A DNA stretch of 5,627 nucleotides from Alphaproteobacteria bacterium (GTDB taxonomy: Bacteria; Pseudomonadota; Alphaproteobacteria; Sphingomonadales; Emcibacteraceae). Shown in pieces: positions 1 to 5,627 of the stretch (position 1 is the first letter of the stretch; each line of letters opens with the position of its first letter). The notes below the pieces were generated by a model. It ran no database searches, was not told the DNA's origin, and saw only the letters and a list, made by a program, of their open reading frames with translations. Both the position numbers and the translations under genes were made by a program. Location: the NCBI GenBank assembly GCA_013152615.1, contig JAADGA010000116.1, positions 1 through 5,627 of the forward strand. Direction: 5' to 3'.

Positions 1-1
1 T

Positions 2-598
2 GGGGCTGATTTTCTCGCCCAGGGAACGCTCTATCCGGATGTAATCGAATCGGTGTCCTTCACCGGTGGTCCGAGCGCGACCATAAAATCCCATCATAAT
101 GTCGGCGGCCTGCCGGACCGGATGCATATGGCGCTGGTGGAGCCACTACGGGAATTATTCAAGGATGAGGTCCGGGAACTGGGGCGGGAACTGGGCCTGC
201 CAGACGCCTTCATTCGTCGTCATCCGTTTCCGGGGCCGGGACTGGCCATCCGTATTCCGGGTGACATTACCCCGGAAAAATGCGATATTCTGCGCAAGGC
301 CGATGATATATATCTTCAGGAAATCAAGGCCGCCGGTCTTTATGACGTTATCTGGCAGGCCTTTGCGGTCCTGCTGCCGGTGCGCACCGTCGGTGTCATG
401 GGTGACGAGAGGACCTATGATTATGTCTGTGCACTCCGGGCGGTGACCTCGACCGACGGCATGACGGCGGATTACTATCCTTTTGACCATGAGTTTTTAA
501 GCCGGGTATCGACCCGCATCATTAATGAAGTCCGGGGCATAAACCGCATTGTATATGATATTACCTCAAAACCCCCGGGCACGATTGAATGGGAATAA
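2..598 (+). CDS. guaA: GMP synthase (glutamine-hydrolysing), C-terminal part; 5' end outside window
   Basis: GMP synthase converts XMP to GMP in the cytoplasm, using ATP and ammonia released from glutamine; it is the last step of guanine nucleotide synthesis. The reading frame is open from base 2, and the visible 198 residues begin [17 protein letters not shown], so the frame enters from the left edge and the GTG at 53 is not the start. The fragment covers the end of the ATP-pyrophosphatase domain ([11 protein letters not shown] at fragment residues 28-38) and the whole C-terminal dimerisation domain: the [12 protein letters not shown] segment, [33 protein letters not shown], and the family's usual C-terminus KPPGTIEWE. 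It aligns without gaps or breaks, from memory, to about residues 328-525 of the 525-residue E. coli enzyme. The glutamine amidotransferase domain and most of the ATPase domain lie upstream. panB follows 16 bases after the TAA, so the two are probably co-transcribed. Identification is essentially certain. Confidence 0.98.
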   Translation, partial: GADFLAQGTLYPDVIESVSFTGGPSATIKSHHNVGGLPDRMHMALVEPLRELFKDEVRELGRELGLPDAFIRRHPFPGPGLAIRIPGDITPEKCDILRKADDIYLQEIKAAGLYDVIWQAFAVLLPVRTVGVMGDERTYDYVCALRAVTSTDGMTADYYPFDHEFLSRVSTRIINEVRGINRIVYDITSKPPGTIEWE

Positions 599-602
599 CA
601 TC

Positions 603-610
603 AGGAGGTG
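603..610 (+). promoter_or_regulatory. Strong Shine-Dalgarno that fixes the panB start
   Basis: AGGAGGTG is close to a perfect anti-16S match and ends 4 bases before the ATG at 615 (6 bases counted from the AGGAGG core). It decides against the upstream in-frame start at 549, which lies inside the end of guaA. It is the strongest ribosome binding site in the window. Confidence 0.85.
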
Positions 611-614
611 TTTT

Positions 615-1439
615 ATGTATGCAGATAACCAGATACGCCGCAAGACAGTTCGGGACATTGCCAGACTGAAGGGGGAGCGACCGGTGGTGTCGCTGACGGC
701 CTATACCGCGCCGATGGCGGCGGCTCTTGACCCCCATGTTGACTTTTTGCTGGTCGGCGACAGCCTCGCGATGGTGCTTTACGGTATGGAAAGTACCATC
801 GGGGTGACGCTTGATACCATGATTGAGCATACCAAAGCCGTTATGCGCGGCTCTCAAAGGGCGCTGGTCATCCTTGATATGCCCTTTGGTTCATTCGAGG
901 AGTCAAAGCAGCAGGCGTTTCATAATGGCGCGCGGGTGCTCAGGGAAACCGGCTGTGCGGCGATCAAGCTTGAAGGCGGCGCGGCGATGGCGGACACGAT
1001 TGCCTATCTGGTCGCCCGCAATATTCCGGTGATGGCGCATATCGGCCTGCGCCCCCAGGCGGTGCATGTGATGGGTGGCTATCGCACCCAGGGCAGAAAT
1101 CAGCAGGAGCGTATCCAGATGATCGAAGATGCCTATGCCGTTCAAAAGGCAGGGGCTTTTGCGGTGGTACTCGAAGGAATTACCGAATCTGTTGCTACAG
1201 AAATAACCGAAAAACTTGATATCATCACTATTGGTATCGGGGCATCGGCCAATTGTGACGGCCAGATTCTGGTGGTCGAGGACATGCTGGGCTATTTCCC
1301 GTCAAATGCCAAATTCGTCAAACGGTTTGCCGAAGTTGGCACGACAATCGAGGCTGCGGTCGGCCAATATGCCGATGAGGTCAGGGCCAGAAGCTTTCCG
1401 GCTCCGGAGCATACCTATGGATTAAAGCCTAAATCCTGA
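615..1439 (+). CDS. panB: 3-methyl-2-oxobutanoate hydroxymethyltransferase (ketopantoate hydroxymethyltransferase)
   Basis: PanB transfers a hydroxymethyl group from 5,10-methylene-tetrahydrofolate to 3-methyl-2-oxobutanoate, giving ketopantoate; this is the first committed step of pantothenate and coenzyme A synthesis, in the cytoplasm. The protein has 274 residues from the ATG at 615 (E. coli PanB has 264) and is a single TIM-barrel domain. The family's key residues are present: VGDS with Asp49 and LDMPFGS with Asp88 (Mg2+ ligands), IKLEGG with Lys118 and Glu120, GHIGL-like AHIGLRPQ at 141-148, GGYRTQG at 154-160, and the catalytic-base Glu187 in VVLEGI. GIGAS-x-x-x-DGQIL follows, and the end PAPEHTYGL matches the usual PxxEHxF/Y tail. 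The common VGDSLGMV reads VGDSLAMV here. The start was chosen from the strong ribosome binding site and from the family's N-terminus; a start at 549 would add 22 residues unlike PanB. No panC is next to it in this window. Very secure. Confidence 0.97.
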   Translation: MYADNQIRRKTVRDIARLKGERPVVSLTAYTAPMAAALDPHVDFLLVGDSLAMVLYGMESTIGVTLDTMIEHTKAVMRGSQRALVILDMPFGSFEESKQQAFHNGARVLRETGCAAIKLEGGAAMADTIAYLVARNIPVMAHIGLRPQAVHVMGGYRTQGRNQQERIQMIEDAYAVQKAGAFAVVLEGITESVATEITEKLDIITIGIGASANCDGQILVVEDMLGYFPSNAKFVKRFAEVGTTIEAAVGQYADEVRARSFPAPEHTYGLKPKS

Positions 1440-1457
1440 TTTTTAGACTTTTCCCGA

Positions 1458-1486
1458 TTGCCTTATGGATAGAGGCGGGCTATCTT
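1458..1486 (+). promoter_or_regulatory. Possible weak sigma70-type promoter for the yfgM-bamB unit
   Basis: TTGCCT (1458-1463) and TATCTT (1481-1486) are separated by exactly 17 bases, and each matches 4 of 6 consensus positions. The location, in the only sizeable gap between panB and the next gene, is sensible: transcription would begin about 30-35 bases upstream of the TTG start. Matches this weak occur by chance, so this is a candidate only; simple read-through from guaA-panB would serve as well. Confidence 0.25.
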
Positions 1487-1495
1487 GACCCGCTT
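1473..1495 (+). other. Small inverted repeat in the panB-yfgM gap
   Basis: AGGCGGG (1473-1479) pairs with CCCGCTT (1489-1495) to give a 7-bp stem with one G-U pair and a 9-base loop. No T run follows on either strand, so it does not look like an intrinsic terminator. It overlaps the candidate -10 at 1481-1486, so it cannot be a leader element of that promoter; in a read-through transcript it would fold about 30 bases upstream of the next start codon. Function unknown; it may be chance. Confidence 0.35.
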
Positions 1496-1525
1496 GAAGG
1501 ATATAAAGAATAACAGGAGCATTTT

Positions 1526-2173
1526 TTGTCCGAAGAAGAATTTATTCGCGAAGTTAACGAAGACATGCGTCATAAACAGCTTATGACGATATGGAAGAAA
1601 TACGGGGTCTATATCATTATCTTTCTGGTGGCGGTCCTCCTGTTCGTTGTCTCCAGAGTGGTTTTGAAAAATTATAATGAAGACCACTATCGGGATGTCG
1701 CCAACCAGTATGGCAAGGTGGAACAGAATATTGCCGCCAATAATATGGATGTTGCCCTGCGCGAGCTTGGAAAACTGTCCACGACCGATGTTGGCGGCTA
1801 CAAGATTCTTGTGGCTTTTGAGACCGCTAAAATCCAGCTTGAAAAAGGTAATCGTCAAAAGGCGATTGACGCCCTTGATAAATTGGCGCATACGTCCGGC
1901 GTTGACAAGATATATCGTGATCTGGCAAATTTTAAAGCGGCAATGATCGCGGTTGATACCGCGTCATATGACGATATGAGAGTACGCCTTGCCCCGTTGA
2001 TGATCACTGGCAATCCCTGGGAATATATGGCGAAGGAGCTTTTGGCAATGTCGGCACTGACTGCGGGGAGAAGCGCAGAGGCCAAGAGCATTCTTACGGA
2101 AATAGAGCAGGATCTGGAGGCCCCGGAAGATGTCAAGACCCGGGCAAAAGAATTTAGCTCCGTAATAAAATAA
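1526..2173 (+). CDS. YfgM-like tetratricopeptide membrane protein (probable ancillary SecYEG translocon subunit), TTG start
   Basis: This 215-residue protein has a short N-terminal cytoplasmic stretch (EEEFIREVNEDMRHKQL, then WKKYG), one hydrophobic membrane segment at about residues 28-47 (VYIIIFLVAVLLFVV), and a helical, repeat-like C-terminal region that would face the periplasm, including ALRELGKLS, KAIDALDKLAH, GNPWEYMAKELLAMSALTAG and AEAKSILTEIEQD. That layout is the YfgM/TPR_21 family. In E. coli, YfgM associates with SecYEG and PpiD and acts in handing exported proteins to periplasmic chaperones; the same role here is an inference. The start is a TTG at 1526, with AGGAG at 1515-1519 six bases upstream. 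The next ATG (1565) would remove the conserved acidic/basic N-terminus. bamB begins 14 bases after the stop, the same neighbour as in E. coli. Sequence identity to E. coli YfgM looks low, so the family call rests on architecture and context. Confidence 0.85.
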   Translation: MSEEEFIREVNEDMRHKQLMTIWKKYGVYIIIFLVAVLLFVVSRVVLKNYNEDHYRDVANQYGKVEQNIAANNMDVALRELGKLSTTDVGGYKILVAFETAKIQLEKGNRQKAIDALDKLAHTSGVDKIYRDLANFKAAMIAVDTASYDDMRVRLAPLMITGNPWEYMAKELLAMSALTAGRSAEAKSILTEIEQDLEAPEDVKTRAKEFSSVIK

Positions 2174-2187
2174 GCAGGGTGGAATAG

Positions 2188-3537
2188 ATGGTTTTAAGGC
2201 GTAGGTCAGTGACAGGTTATTTTCGTGTCTTTATCACTTTTGCGGTTTTCTTGGCACTGGCCGCCTGTAGCAGCATATCCTCGGGGACAAAAAACAGCAA
2301 GAAACTGAAGGGCACGCGGATTCCGGTTTTGACGCTTGAACAGAATTTAAAGTCAAACCCGGCGCTCAAAAATCTTCAGGTCCAATTGCCCGCGCCCCAT
2401 GTTAACAAGAACTGGCCAGAGGCCGGGGGTAATCCGCGTCATCTTATGCAGCAGCCCGCTTTGGGCAATAATCCGCAGAAAATCTGGTCGGTAAATATTG
2501 GCTCGCCATCGAATGATCGCCGCAGTATCCTCAGCATGCCGGTCGTACTTGACGGGGTTATCTATGCCATGGATGCGATGTCAAAGGTAACCGCCTATAA
2601 TGCTGATACCGGTAAAAAACTGTGGCAGAAAGAATTCTCCGATAAGGGAGAAACCAGAAATCTTGCTTATGGCGGTGGCATTGCCGCCGGGCCGAATGCG
2701 CTTTATATCAGTAATGGCTATGGTCAGGTGGCGGCGCTGTCCAAGTCCAGCGGCAAAGAATTCTGGATTACCCGGCTCGCCATTCCCCTGCGCGGGGCGC
2801 CGACCTATGCCGACGGGCGCGTCTTTGTCATAACTCATGATAATCAGACCTATGCCCTTGATGCCAAAGACGGGAAAATCCTGTGGAACGAAGTTGGCAC
2901 GGCGGAAGATGCCGGTCTCGCCGGGGCGGCAAGCCCGACGGTGGTTGGCAATACCGTCATTTCGGCCTATTCCTCCGGGGAAATTTATGCCATGAGAGTG
3001 GAAAATGGCCGGGTGCTGTGGACCGATACCCTGAGCACTCAGGGGCGGCTGACGGCGATGGCGACCCTGCGTGATGTTGACGGTGACCCGGTGGTCTATG
3101 ACGGCAAGCTTTATGCGATCGGCCATAGCGGGCGTATGGTGGCTATTGACCTGCGCTCGGGAGTGCGTATCTGGGAACAGAATATCGGCTCCAGCAATAC
3201 ACCGTGGGTCGCGGGCGAATATATTTATGTGGTTACCAACGACGGGCAGGTTGTCTGCCTCACCCGCCGGACGGGGGAGGTGCGCTGGGTTCGTCAACTG
3301 GAGAAATTCAAGGACCCCGACCGGCGAAAGGAAGCCGTCTGGTGGCATGGTCCGGTATTGGCCGGGGACCGGTTGATTGTGACATCTTCTCATGGTTATG
3401 CGCTGTCATTATCCCCCTATGACGGCTCGCTTATCAGTGGTGTGGAAATGCCGGACGGTCTGGAAATGGCCCCGATTGTGGTCAACAAGACGCTTTATTT
3501 CCTGACACGGGATGCAGAACTTATCGCTATGAGATAA
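2188..3537 (+). CDS. bamB: Outer membrane assembly lipoprotein BamB (PQQ-like eight-bladed beta-propeller)
   Basis: BamB is the propeller lipoprotein of the BAM complex, which folds and inserts beta-barrel proteins into the outer membrane; it contacts BamA from the periplasm. The 449-residue protein starts with a lipoprotein signal: RRR at 4-6, a hydrophobic core at about 14-26, and lipobox LAAC with the lipidated Cys27. Serine at +2 predicts transfer to the outer membrane. A low-complexity linker and a segment beginning RIPVLTLEQ (about 44-52) precede the propeller. Eight blade signatures follow from about residue 123, most with the pattern YAxD...TGKxLW: GVIYAMD, NALYISNG, GRVFVIT, NTVISAYS, GKLYAIG, EYIYVVT, DRLIVTSS and KTLYFLT. 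It is longer than E. coli BamB (392), mainly before the propeller. AGGGTGG at 2176-2182 is a fair ribosome binding site; GTG at 2209 is a less likely alternative start. It is probably translated from the same mRNA as the YfgM-like gene. A PQQ enzyme is unlikely because of the lipobox and the neighbours. Confidence 0.93.
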   Translation: MVLRRRSVTGYFRVFITFAVFLALAACSSISSGTKNSKKLKGTRIPVLTLEQNLKSNPALKNLQVQLPAPHVNKNWPEAGGNPRHLMQQPALGNNPQKIWSVNIGSPSNDRRSILSMPVVLDGVIYAMDAMSKVTAYNADTGKKLWQKEFSDKGETRNLAYGGGIAAGPNALYISNGYGQVAALSKSSGKEFWITRLAIPLRGAPTYADGRVFVITHDNQTYALDAKDGKILWNEVGTAEDAGLAGAASPTVVGNTVISAYSSGEIYAMRVENGRVLWTDTLSTQGRLTAMATLRDVDGDPVVYDGKLYAIGHSGRMVAIDLRSGVRIWEQNIGSSNTPWVAGEYIYVVTNDGQVVCLTRRTGEVRWVRQLEKFKDPDRRKEAVWWHGPVLAGDRLIVTSSHGYALSLSPYDGSLISGVEMPDGLEMAPIVVNKTLYFLTRDAELIAMR

Positions 3538-3564
3538 GATTTCCCGGTTATTATATTTGCTTTG

Positions 3565-3600
3565 TTGGCCTGTTTTGCGTAAAGACGGGCCAATTGTTAT
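3565..3600 (+). terminator. Putative intrinsic terminator or attenuator between bamB and der
   Basis: TTGGCCTGTTTT (3565-3576) pairs with AAGACGGGCCAA (3582-3593) over 12 consecutive base pairs (two of them G-U) around a 5-base loop GCGTA. The sequence TTGTTAT follows at once, giving a partial U run. The position, 27 bases after the bamB stop, fits a terminator. The U tract is interrupted and the upper stem is A/U-rich, so termination may be incomplete, letting some transcripts continue into der, which starts 25 bases beyond the stem. Confidence 0.6.
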
Positions 3601-3618
3601 ATGGGACATGAAAGATAA

Positions 3619-5034
3619 ATGACGATCAAGGTTGCAATGATTGGCCGCCCTAATGTCGGCAAATCCACCCTGTTTAACCGGCTTGTCGGTAAAAGGCTGG
3701 CGCTGGTGGATGATACCCCGGGGGTTACCCGTGACCGGCGTGAGGCGAAAGCATCGCTCGGCGGGATAAATTTTCTGGCGATTGATACCGCGGGACTCGA
3801 GGACGCCGGTGACAACTGGTTATCCGCCCGCATGCGCGCCCAGACCAATCTGGCTATTCAGGACGCGGATTTTATCCTGTTTATGATTGATGCCCGCGCC
3901 GGGGTGACGCCGCTCGACAAGCATTTCGCCGATATTCTGCGCCGGGGCGAAACCCCGGTAATTTTGCTGTGCAATAAATGCGAGGGCCGGGCGGCAGAGG
4001 CCGGGATTTATGAATCCTATAGTTTGGGGCTGGGTGATCCGGTGCCGGTTTCGGCGGAGCATGGTGAGGGGCTGTCCGACCTGATTGACGCTTTTGACCG
4101 GCTGATTGCTGAGCTTGGGCTGGAGCGGGAAGGGGAGCCGGAAGCCGTCACCAGCAAGTCAGTGATAATTCAGGGTGAGGTCAGCGATGACGAGGCCGAG
4201 GCGACCAAAGAAGACAGTGGTCTGCCGCTACAGATGGCGGTGGTCGGGCGGCCCAATGTCGGCAAATCGACGCTGGTGAATTTCCTGCTCGGTGAAGACC
4301 GCCAGATCACCGGGCCAGAGGCCGGACTTACCCGGGACGCTATCGGCGTGACCTACTATTATCAGGGCCGGGAAATCAGGATGTTTGATACTGCGGGGCT
4401 GCGCCGGAAATCAAAGGTGATGGCAAAGCTGGAAAAACTGTCGGTTGCCGATACCATCCGCGCGCTTAATTTTGCTGAAATTGTCATCCTGATGGTTGAC
4501 GCGACCATGCCGTTTGAAAAGCAGGATTTGAGTATCGCCAGCCTGATCGTGCAGGAGGGCCGGGCGCTGGTGATCGCGCTCAACAAATATGACCTGATGG
4601 AAAACCGCCAGGAAGTGATGAAGGATATTCAGGACACGCTCGAGCATTCACTGCCGCAGATCAAGGGGATTCCGGTCATTCCGATTTCCGCCCTGACCGG
4701 ACGCGGGGTCAACCGTCTGATGCCGGCGGTATTTGCCGCCTATCTGTTATGGAACCGGCGGGTGAGTACGGCAAAACTGAATAAATGGCTCGCCGCGACG
4801 CTTGCCTATCACCCCCACCCATCGGTAAATGGCCGCCGGATCAAGATGCGTTATATGACCCAGATAAAAACCCGGCCACCGACTTTTGCGATTTTCTGTA
4901 ACCGGCCCACTGATGTTGCCCGCAGTTACGAGCGCTATCTGCTTAATGAACTCAGATGGGATTTTGAGCTGCCGGGGGTGCCGATCCGGATGATGCTGCG
5001 CAAGGGCGATAATCCTTACGCCAAAAAGAAATAG
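3619..5034 (+). CDS. der: Ribosome assembly GTPase Der (EngA), two tandem G domains
   Basis: Der is an essential double GTPase that binds the 50S subunit late in its assembly. The 471-residue protein has the full family layout. The first G domain has GRPNVGKST at 9-17, the G2 threonine Thr37 (GVTRD), DTAG at 56-59, NKCE at 119-122 and SAEHG at 145-149. An acidic linker spans about 169-201 (runs such as SDDEAEATKED). The second G domain has GRPNVGKST at 210-218, Thr238 (GLTRD), DTAGLRRKSKV at 257-267, NKYD at 322-325 and SALTGRG at 357-363. A C-terminal KH-like domain fills about 370-466, including the typical HPHPSVNGRRIKMRYMTQ segment, and ends in a basic tail. The first G4 motif has Glu where NKxD has Asp. 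The ATG at 3619 puts the P-loop at the usual distance from the N-terminus, but the ribosome binding site is poor. Der following bamB is the arrangement known in E. coli. Certain identification. Confidence 0.98.
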   Translation: MTIKVAMIGRPNVGKSTLFNRLVGKRLALVDDTPGVTRDRREAKASLGGINFLAIDTAGLEDAGDNWLSARMRAQTNLAIQDADFILFMIDARAGVTPLDKHFADILRRGETPVILLCNKCEGRAAEAGIYESYSLGLGDPVPVSAEHGEGLSDLIDAFDRLIAELGLEREGEPEAVTSKSVIIQGEVSDDEAEATKEDSGLPLQMAVVGRPNVGKSTLVNFLLGEDRQITGPEAGLTRDAIGVTYYYQGREIRMFDTAGLRRKSKVMAKLEKLSVADTIRALNFAEIVILMVDATMPFEKQDLSIASLIVQEGRALVIALNKYDLMENRQEVMKDIQDTLEHSLPQIKGIPVIPISALTGRGVNRLMPAVFAAYLLWNRRVSTAKLNKWLAATLAYHPHPSVNGRRIKMRYMTQIKTRPPTFAIFCNRPTDVARSYERYLLNELRWDFELPGVPIRMMLRKGDNPYAKKK

Positions 5035-5036
5035 CC

Positions 5037-5552
5037 ATGATAATCCGTGCGCTGACCGATGAGGATGTGACCGCTTTTCAGCAGATTATGAAAATATCGA
5101 TCACTGGTATCTGTGCCGAAGCTTATGGTGCGGACACCGCGGCGGCATGGGTATCGGATGATAACCCGGCGTTTCATTTTACCATCCCCGAATTTGCCTT
5201 TGTTGTTGAAGAGGGGGGCGAGATCATCGCTGTCGGCGGCTGGAGCCGGACGGATGTCGTTGACCTCCACCCGATCGGCGACCGAACGGTTATCAATCCC
5301 ACCCACGCCCGCATCAACGCGGTCTATATCAGACCGGGGTCCGAGGGCCACGGCCTTGGCCATAAAATAATGAGCCATCTGGAAGCGGATATCAAAAGCC
5401 GGACCGCCCTGCGCGACATCTACCTTTGGTCAACCAAAAACGCCATCCGGTTTTATCAGGCCATGGGCTATACCCCGGGCATCGACAAATACCCCGAAGT
5501 CGCCCCGGGCTATAAAATTCAGATACGCTATATGTGGAAAAGGTTGGAGTAG
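5037..5552 (+). CDS. GNAT family N-acetyltransferase, substrate unknown
   Basis: This 171-residue cytoplasmic protein is a single GNAT domain, which would transfer the acetyl group of acetyl-CoA to an amine. It starts with the usual IRALTDEDVTAF strand-helix. Next come the FAFVVEEGGEIIAVGGW hairpin (53-69), motif A with strand INAVYIRPGSEG and loop EGHGLG (103-108) followed by a helix, and motif B with IYLWSTKNAIRFYQAMGY (128-145). The tail strand YKIQIRYMWKRL completes the fold. The acetyl-CoA loop normally reads R/Q-x-x-G-x-G/A; here the first position is Glu103. The ATG at 5037 lies 2 bases after the der stop with no clear Shine-Dalgarno, which suggests coupled translation. The substrate cannot be read from the sequence: it could be a small molecule, an antibiotic-like amine or a protein N-terminus. 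Its position after der does not by itself imply a ribosomal target. Confidence 0.88.
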   Translation: MIIRALTDEDVTAFQQIMKISITGICAEAYGADTAAAWVSDDNPAFHFTIPEFAFVVEEGGEIIAVGGWSRTDVVDLHPIGDRTVINPTHARINAVYIRPGSEGHGLGHKIMSHLEADIKSRTALRDIYLWSTKNAIRFYQAMGYTPGIDKYPEVAPGYKIQIRYMWKRLE

Positions 5553-5568
5553 AGAGGTATCCAGATTA

Positions 5569-5594
5569 CCCGCCTTTGGGGGGCATGTTTTTTT
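5569..5594 (+). terminator. Possible intrinsic terminator after the GNAT gene
   Basis: CCCGCC (5569-5574) and GGGGGG (5578-5583) can form a stem with a TTT loop and one internal G-G mismatch. Four bases later there is a run of seven T (5588-5594). The mismatch and the CATG spacer make it weaker than a textbook terminator, but the place, 16 bases after the stop of the last gene in the cluster, is right. No competing gene is visible in the rest of the window. Confidence 0.4.
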
Positions 5595-5601
5595 AAGAGA
5601 T

Positions 5602-5616
5602 GGGGGATACTCCCCC
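5602..5616. repeat. Perfect G5/C5 hairpin near the right edge
   Basis: GGGGGA (5602-5607) and TCCCCC (5611-5616) form a perfect 6-bp stem around a TAC triloop. No T run follows on the + strand; on the - strand the hairpin is followed by ATCTCTT, so it could serve as a weak terminator for a leftward gene beyond the edge, or be part of a dispersed palindromic repeat. The window ends 11 bases later, so this cannot be decided here. Confidence 0.35.
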
Positions 5617-5627
5617 GCTCGTCGCCT

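Noticed and set aside
549..614. In-frame 22-residue N-terminal extension of PanB starting inside guaA.
   Set aside because: The extension is unlike PanB, lies over conserved guaA codons, and a near-perfect Shine-Dalgarno sits just before the ATG at 615.
1485..1507. TTGACC followed by TATAAA as a promoter for the YfgM-like gene.
   Set aside because: The two boxes are only 11 bases apart, far from the 16-18 needed for a sigma70-type promoter.
1463..1891. 142-residue open frame on the - strand over the start of the YfgM-like gene.
   Set aside because: Its hydrophobic stretches are the reverse reading of the membrane segment and AT-rich codons of the + strand gene; no family resemblance seen.
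2581..3393. 270-residue open frame on the - strand inside bamB.
   Set aside because: It lies wholly over the conserved propeller blades of bamB, shows no recognisable domain, and is explained by GC-biased codon use that removes stops from the antisense frame.
3575..3603. TTGCGT-17-TATATG as a promoter for der.
   Set aside because: The -35 matches only TTG, the -35 and spacer fall inside the terminator-like stem, and transcription would start only about 8 bases before the der ATG.
3643..4275. Repeated stretch encoding GRPNVGKST at about 3643 and 4246, seen as a possible DNA direct repeat.
   Set aside because: It is the P-loop of each of the two G domains of Der, an ancient domain duplication conserved throughout the family, not a recent repeat.
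5016..5378. 120-residue open frame on the - strand over the der end and the GNAT gene.
   Set aside because: It is antisense to a clear GNAT fold, has no recognisable domain, and its strand disagrees with every real gene here.

Overview
The window looks like ordinary chromosomal housekeeping DNA from an alphaproteobacterium. Six genes lie head to tail on the + strand and fill nearly all of it. The evidence for the group is the set and order of genes (guaA, panB, a YfgM-like protein, bamB, der), the sequence flavour of PanB and BamB, and moderately GC-rich codon use. The order or genus cannot be fixed from the sequence alone. I see no mobile element, CRISPR array, tRNA, rRNA or sign of recent transfer.

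Layout. Bases 2-598 hold the C-terminal 198 residues of GMP synthase (guaA), cut by the left edge. panB (615-1439) follows after 16 bases, behind a near-perfect Shine-Dalgarno. An 86-base gap with a small hairpin and a weak promoter-like pair leads to a YfgM-like membrane-anchored protein with a TTG start (1526-2173). The lipoprotein gene bamB (2188-3537) follows after 14 bases. An 81-base gap then carries a 12-bp hairpin that resembles an intrinsic terminator. After it come der (3619-5034) and, only 2 bases later, a GNAT acetyltransferase (5037-5552). The last 75 bases are non-coding and hold two G/C-tract hairpins and a T7 run.

Functionally the genes cover GMP synthesis, the first committed step of pantothenate/CoA synthesis, envelope protein export and outer-membrane assembly (YfgM-like and BamB), and 50S ribosome assembly (Der). 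The yfgM-bamB-der core matches the order known in E. coli (hisS-yfgM-bamB-der, with guaBA close by), so the neighbourhood looks old and conserved. Likely transcription units are guaA-panB, yfgM-bamB (possibly continuing from panB) and der-GNAT.

I found no previously undescribed system. The points worth a second look are modest: the bamB-der hairpin, the tight der-GNAT coupling with an atypical acetyl-CoA loop, NKCE in the first Der G domain, and the G/C-tract hairpins at the right edge.
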